Shown here in pieces: positions 60,381 through 64,000 of a stretch of DNA of 64,000 bases. This stretch comes from Streptomyces adelaidensis (lineage in GTDB: Bacteria > Actinomycetota > Actinomycetes > Streptomycetales > Streptomycetaceae). The notes under the pieces were generated by a model. That model was not told the DNA's origin and did not search any database. It worked only from the letters and a program-made list of their open reading frames with translations. The position numbers were made by a program, and so were the translations under genes. Numbering within the stretch: position 1 is the stretch's first letter; the number at the start of each line of letters is the position of its first letter. The stretch spans positions 20,553 through 84,552 of the forward strand of contig NZ_JAEMUX010000032.1 in the NCBI RefSeq assembly GCF_016598475.1, given 5' to 3'.

Positions 60381-61202
60381 GTGGCAGACGTCGTACGGAT
60401 CCCGGATGCGAAGGTCGCCCTGTCCACGGCCTCCGTGTACCCGGAGTCGACGGCGACGGCCTTCGAGATCGCCGCGCGCCTCGGCTACGACGGCGTGGAG
60501 GTCATGGTCTGGACCGACCCGGTCAGCCAGGACCTGGAGGCCCTGCGCCGCCTCTCGGACTACCACCAGATCCCGATCCTCGCCGTACACGCCCCCTGCC
60601 TGCTGATCACCCAGCGGGTGTGGTCCACCGATCCCTGGGTCAAGCTCCAGCGCGCCCAGGCGGCCGCCGAGAAGCTCGGCGCGAGCACGGTCGTCGTGCA
60701 CCCCCCGTTCCGCTGGCAGCGCCAGTACGCGCGCGACTTCGTCACCGGGATCTGGCGGATGGCGAACGAGACGGACGTACGGTTCGCCGTCGAGAACATG
60801 TACCCCTGGCGCTACCGCGACCGCGAGATGCTCGCCTACGCCCCCGACTGGGACGTGACGAAGGACGACTACCGGCACTTCACGATCGACCTCAGCCACG
60901 CCGCGACCTCCCGCACCGACGCCATGGACATGGTCGACCGCATGGGCGACCGCCTCGGCCACGTCCACCTCGCCGACGGCAAGGGCTCGGCGAAGGACGA
61001 GCACCTCGTGCCTGGCCGCGGCGGCCAGCCCTGCGCCGAGCTGCTGGAACGTCTCGCCCGAAGCGGTTTCGACGGCCACGTCGTGATCGAGGTCAACACC
61101 CGCCGCGCCATGTCGGGCGCCGAGCGCGAGGCCGACCTGGCGGAGGCCCTCGCCTTCACCCGGCTGCACCTCGCCTCCGCCGCGAAGGTCCCCCGGCCGT
61201 GA
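60381..61202 (+). CDS. Sugar phosphate isomerase/epimerase-like TIM-barrel protein
   Basis: 273 aa from GTG 60381; TAGGCT at 60368-60373 ends seven bases before it (leaderless). AP endonuclease 2-like TIM barrel: VALSTASVYPESTATAFEIAARLGYDGVEVMVW, VVVHPPFRWQRQYARDFVTG, VRFAVENMYPW, TIDLSHAATS, GHVHLADGKGSAKDEHLVPGRG, VIEVNTRRAMS carry metal-binding His/Glu/Asp. Members isomerise sugars or are Nfo-like nucleases; no closer call is possible. Stop overlaps the TetR gene start (GTGA), so the two are coupled. Confidence 0.85.
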   Translation: MADVVRIPDAKVALSTASVYPESTATAFEIAARLGYDGVEVMVWTDPVSQDLEALRRLSDYHQIPILAVHAPCLLITQRVWSTDPWVKLQRAQAAAEKLGASTVVVHPPFRWQRQYARDFVTGIWRMANETDVRFAVENMYPWRYRDREMLAYAPDWDVTKDDYRHFTIDLSHAATSRTDAMDMVDRMGDRLGHVHLADGKGSAKDEHLVPGRGGQPCAELLERLARSGFDGHVVIEVNTRRAMSGAEREADLAEALAFTRLHLASAAKVPRP

Positions 61203-61816
61203 CCTCGGCCACCCCTCGCCGCCGGGGACGCCCTCCCCGTACGGAATCGGCCGGCACCCCCGCCACCCGCGACCGCATCCTCGCCGCGGCCCGCGAGGAG
61301 TTCTCCGAGCGCGGCTACGACAAGACGTCCGTACGCGGCATCGCCAAGGCGGCCGGAGTGGACTCGGCGCTCGTGCACCACTACTTCGGGACGAAGGAGC
61401 AGGTGTTCGAGGCGGCCGTCACGCTCTCCTTCGCCCCGGCCATGGAGGCCCCCAGGACGGTCGAGGAAGGCCCCGCCGACGGCGTCGGCGAGCGGCTCAC
61501 GCGGTTCATTTTCGGCGTCTGGGAAAACCCGGCGACCCGTACGCCCCTGCTCGCGATCGTCCGTTCCGCCGTGAACAACGAGGCGGCCGCCGCCGTCTTC
61601 CGCCGCATCATCGCCACCCAGGTGCTCCGCCGCATCGCCGACCGCCTGGACGTCCCGGACGCGGAACTACGCGCCGAGCTGGCGGCGGCGCAGCTGGTGG
61701 GGGTCGCGATGCTCCGGTACGTGATCAAGGTGGAGCCGTTGGCCTCGGCGGACCCGGAGCAGATCATCAAGAGGGTCGCGCCGGTGGTACAGGCCCACCT
61801 CACCGCGCCCCGATAG
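61199..61816 (+). CDS. TetR-family transcriptional regulator
   Basis: 205 aa, GTG overlapping the upstream stop by four bases. After a short basic start, helix-turn-helix TRDRILAAAREEFSERGYDKTSVRGIAKAAGVDSALVHHYFGTKEQVFEAA; the C-terminal domain (LTRFIFGVWENPATRTPLLAIVRSAVNNEAAAAVFRRII) is the AcrR-like type. Being translated from the same message as the isomerase-like gene, it may autoregulate that operon, but no palindrome is visible upstream of 60381 that I would call an operator. Confidence 0.9.
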   Translation: MTSATPRRRGRPPRTESAGTPATRDRILAAAREEFSERGYDKTSVRGIAKAAGVDSALVHHYFGTKEQVFEAAVTLSFAPAMEAPRTVEEGPADGVGERLTRFIFGVWENPATRTPLLAIVRSAVNNEAAAAVFRRIIATQVLRRIADRLDVPDAELRAELAAAQLVGVAMLRYVIKVEPLASADPEQIIKRVAPVVQAHLTAPR

Positions 61817-61880
61817 GGGCGCGGGGCTGTATCGATGTGCGGCTCCGCCGCGTGGGCGCGACAAGCCCCCACCGGACCCG
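61813..61880. repeat. Third dispersed repeat family copy
   Basis: Starts at the TetR stop as TAGGGGCGCGGGGCTGTATC, then TGCGGCTCCGCCGCGTGGGC and GCGACAAGCCCCCACCGGACC. GCGGCTCCGCCGC forms a hairpin. I associate this combination with intergenic repeats in Streptomyces. It overlaps the end of the TetR gene. Confidence 0.6.
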
Positions 61881-62010
61881 CAGTCGAAAACCGAGACGTA
61901 CATCCCGCATTCCGGACACTCTGTCCACCCCTTGGGTGACCGGCGTAGGCTCGACAACAGTCAGAAGTCTCTGATCGCAGTCTCAGAAGGTCCCTGAAGG
62001 AGCGAGCGCG

Positions 62011-63864
62011 ATGCCCGAGCTGAGGTCCCGCACAGTCACCCACGGCCGCAACATGGCGGGCGCCCGCGCCCTTATGCGAGCCTCCGGTGTACCGGGCGCG
62101 GACATCGGCCGCAAGCCGATCATCGCCGTCGCCAACTCCTTCACCGAGTTCGTGCCGGGCCACACCCACCTCCAGCCGGTGGGCCGGATCGTCAGCGAGG
62201 CCATCACCGCCGCCGGCGGCATCGCGCGAGAGTTCAACACGATCGCCGTGGACGACGGCATCGCGATGGGCCACGGCGGCATGCTCTACTCCCTGCCCTC
62301 CCGCGACCTGATCGCGGACAGCGTGGAGTACATGGTCGAGGCCCACTGCGCCGACGCCCTGATCTGCATCTCCAACTGCGACAAGATCACCCCGGGCATG
62401 CTGAACGCGGCCCTGCGCCTCAACATCCCCACGGTCTTCGTCTCCGGCGGCCCGATGGAGTCCGGCCGGGCCACGCTCGTCGACGGCACGGTCCGCACCC
62501 TCGACCTGGTCGACGCGATGTCCGAGGCCGTGAACGAGAAGATCTCGGACGAGGACATCCTCCGTATCGAGGAGAACGCCTGTCCGACCTGCGGCTCCTG
62601 CTCCGGCATGTTCACCGCCAACTCGATGAACTGCCTGGCCGAGGCCATCGGTCTCGCCCTCCCGGGCAACGGCTCGGTCCTCGCCACCCACACCGCCCGC
62701 AAGGCGCTGTACGAGGACGCCGCCCGCACGGCCGTGGACATCACCCGCCGCTACTACGAGCAGGACGACGAGACGGTCCTGCCCCGCGCGATCGCGAGCT
62801 TCGCGGCCTTCGAGAACGCCATGGCCCTCGACATCGCCATGGGCGGCTCGACCAACACGATCCTGCACCTGCTGGCCGCCGCCCAGGAGGCGGAGGTCCC
62901 CTTCGGTCTGGAGGACATCAACGCCGTCTCCCGCCGCGTGCCGTGCCTGGCGAAGGTCGCGCCCAACGTCGCCAAGGACCGCACGTACTACATGGAGGAC
63001 GTGCACCGCGCCGGCGGCATCCCCGCCCTGCTGGGCGAACTGCACCGCGCGGGCCTGCTCAACGAGGACGTGAACTCCGTCCACAGCGCCTCCCTCGCCG
63101 ACTGGCTGAAGACCTGGGACGTGCGCGGCGGCTCCCCGTCCCCCGAGGCCGTCGAGCTGTGGCACGCGGCCCCCGGCTGCGTCCGCTCCGCCGAGGCCTT
63201 CTCCCAGTCCGAGCGCTGGGCCTCCCTGGACGACGACGCCGCGGGCGGCTGCATCCGCTCCGCCGAGCACGCGTACTCCAAGGACGGCGGCCTCGCGGTC
63301 CTCAAGGGCAATCTGGCGGTCGACGGCTGTGTGGTGAAGACGGCCGGCGTCGACGAGTCGATCTGGACGTTCGAGGGCCCGGCGGTCGTCTGCGAGTCGC
63401 AGGAAGACGCCGTCCAGAAGATCCTCATGAAGGAGATCAAGGAGGGCGATGTCGTCGTCATCCGCTACGAGGGCCCCAAGGGCGGCCCCGGCATGCAGGA
63501 GATGCTCTACCCGACCTCGTACCTCAAGGGCCGTGGCCTCGGTAAGTCCTGCGCCCTGATCACCGACGGCCGCTTCTCCGGCGGCACCTCCGGCCTCTCC
63601 ATCGGCCACGCCTCGCCCGAGGCGGCCGCCGGCGGCACGATCGCCCTCGTCGAGGACGGCGACCGCATCCGCATCGACATCCCGAACCGTTCGATCGAGC
63701 TCCTCGTCGACGACGCCGAGCTGGCCCGCCGCGAGCAGGCTCTCAACGGCGTCTACGCTCCCAAGAACCGAGAGCGCAAGGTCTCCGCCGCGCTGCGCGC
63801 CTACGCCGCGATGGCCACCAGCGCGGACAAGGGCGCGGTGCGGGACGTCAGCAAGCTGGGCTGA
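62011..63864 (+). CDS. ilvD: Dihydroxy-acid dehydratase
   Basis: 617 aa, ATG with AAGGAG upstream. Dehydrates 2,3-dihydroxy-isovalerate and -methylvalerate, the third common step of valine, leucine and isoleucine synthesis; also feeds pantoate formation. Fe-S IlvD/Edd family: CISNCDKITPGM, NACPTCGSCSGMFTANSMN (cluster cysteines), GGSTNTILHLLA, DGRFSGGTSGLSIGHASPEA. The length and both cluster cysteine motifs are normal. A possible -10 TAGGCT at 61947-61952 suggests a ~60-nt leader. Monocistronic here. Confidence 0.97.
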   Translation: MPELRSRTVTHGRNMAGARALMRASGVPGADIGRKPIIAVANSFTEFVPGHTHLQPVGRIVSEAITAAGGIAREFNTIAVDDGIAMGHGGMLYSLPSRDLIADSVEYMVEAHCADALICISNCDKITPGMLNAALRLNIPTVFVSGGPMESGRATLVDGTVRTLDLVDAMSEAVNEKISDEDILRIEENACPTCGSCSGMFTANSMNCLAEAIGLALPGNGSVLATHTARKALYEDAARTAVDITRRYYEQDDETVLPRAIASFAAFENAMALDIAMGGSTNTILHLLAAAQEAEVPFGLEDINAVSRRVPCLAKVAPNVAKDRTYYMEDVHRAGGIPALLGELHRAGLLNEDVNSVHSASLADWLKTWDVRGGSPSPEAVELWHAAPGCVRSAEAFSQSERWASLDDDAAGGCIRSAEHAYSKDGGLAVLKGNLAVDGCVVKTAGVDESIWTFEGPAVVCESQEDAVQKILMKEIKEGDVVVIRYEGPKGGPGMQEMLYPTSYLKGRGLGKSCALITDGRFSGGTSGLSIGHASPEAAAGGTIALVEDGDRIRIDIPNRSIELLVDDAELARREQALNGVYAPKNRERKVSAALRAYAAMATSADKGAVRDVSKLG

Positions 63865-63955
63865 GGCTGTCTGTTCGTCACCGAGGGCCGTTCCCGAGGG
63901 GGGGCGGCCCCCAGCCGGGCCGGGCCGTGCCGTGCTGTGCCATGCCGGGCCGCGT

Positions 63956-63999
63956 CACCAGCCCGTCGACACCGGCTCACCAGTCCGTCGACACCGGCT
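63956..63999 (+). repeat. 22-bp tandem repeat at the window end
   Basis: Two copies of a 22-bp unit, CACCAGYCCGTCGACACCGG plus CT, at 63956-63977 and 63978-63999, differing by one base. More copies may follow beyond the window. Preceded by a GCCGTGC/GCCGGGC-rich stretch after ilvD. Confidence 0.8.
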
Positions 64000-64000
64000 C

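Overview
The window is chromosomal DNA from a Streptomyces-like actinomycete. The evidence is very high GC content with near-exclusive G/C at third codon positions, many GTG starts, 1-4 bp stop/start overlaps, and gene content typical of the genus (TipAL-type regulator, sigE-cseABC, lsr2, clpC, disA-radA). From memory, the gene order follows the conserved core region of S. coelicolor from about tipA (SCO3413) down to ilvD (SCO3345). I see no integrase, transposase, phage gene, CRISPR array or tRNA.

Layout. 1-3.8 kb: 3' end of a TipAL-type regulator, a DedA membrane protein with a Gln/Tyr-rich tail, a ThrE-like exporter and inorganic pyrophosphatase. 3.9-15.2 kb: housekeeping run of a D-Ala-D-Ala carboxypeptidase, a zinc protease-like protein, tilS, hpt, ftsH, then the folate genes folE, folP, folB and folK with an NTF2-like gene and a DUF3180 protein. 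15.3-24.6 kb: an MprF-like lysyltransferase, an esterase, an acidic coiled-coil protein, two coupled PH-domain membrane proteins, a stand-alone nuoD paralogue and a MidA-type methyltransferase. 24.8-34.4 kb: a two-component system, a frameshifted ArsR gene, an aldolase-like PLP enzyme, and a cofactor operon (DUF2520 protein, panC, nadB, nadC, coaX). 34.5-44.6 kb: small proteins, a BlaI-like regulator, an N-acetyltransferase, lsr2, clpC, an M23 peptidase, and a divergent TetR/MFS pair with two visible operators. 44.8-49.4 kb: the envelope-stress operon sigE-cseA-cseB-cseC and mutY. 49.5-64 kb: a frameshifted flavin oxidoreductase, a secreted protein, disA and radA, a frameshifted secreted hydrolase, a sigma-like/zinc-finger/BACON membrane protein, a Cys-rich protein, a Ppx/GppA phosphatase, a sugar-isomerase-like protein with a TetR gene, and ilvD.

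Themes. (1) Stress circuitry: GGAAC-N18-GTT promoter-like sites precede the DedA gene, ftsH and clpC; clpC also has two CGC-N5-GCG boxes; the MprF-like gene has a TGAAC-N18-GTC site; and sigE-cseABC lies in the same window. (2) The isolated nuoD paralogue is convergent with a MidA-family methyltransferase, the family whose mitochondrial member methylates the NuoD counterpart; the target Arg is conserved while a quinone-site Tyr is Trp. This is the observation I rate highest. (3) Fourteen genes have a TANNNT hexamer ending 6-8 bp before the start codon, suggesting leaderless mRNAs. (4) Three genes carry frameshifts, so either decay or assembly error is present. (5) A family of palindromic GC-rich repeats sits at gene ends.
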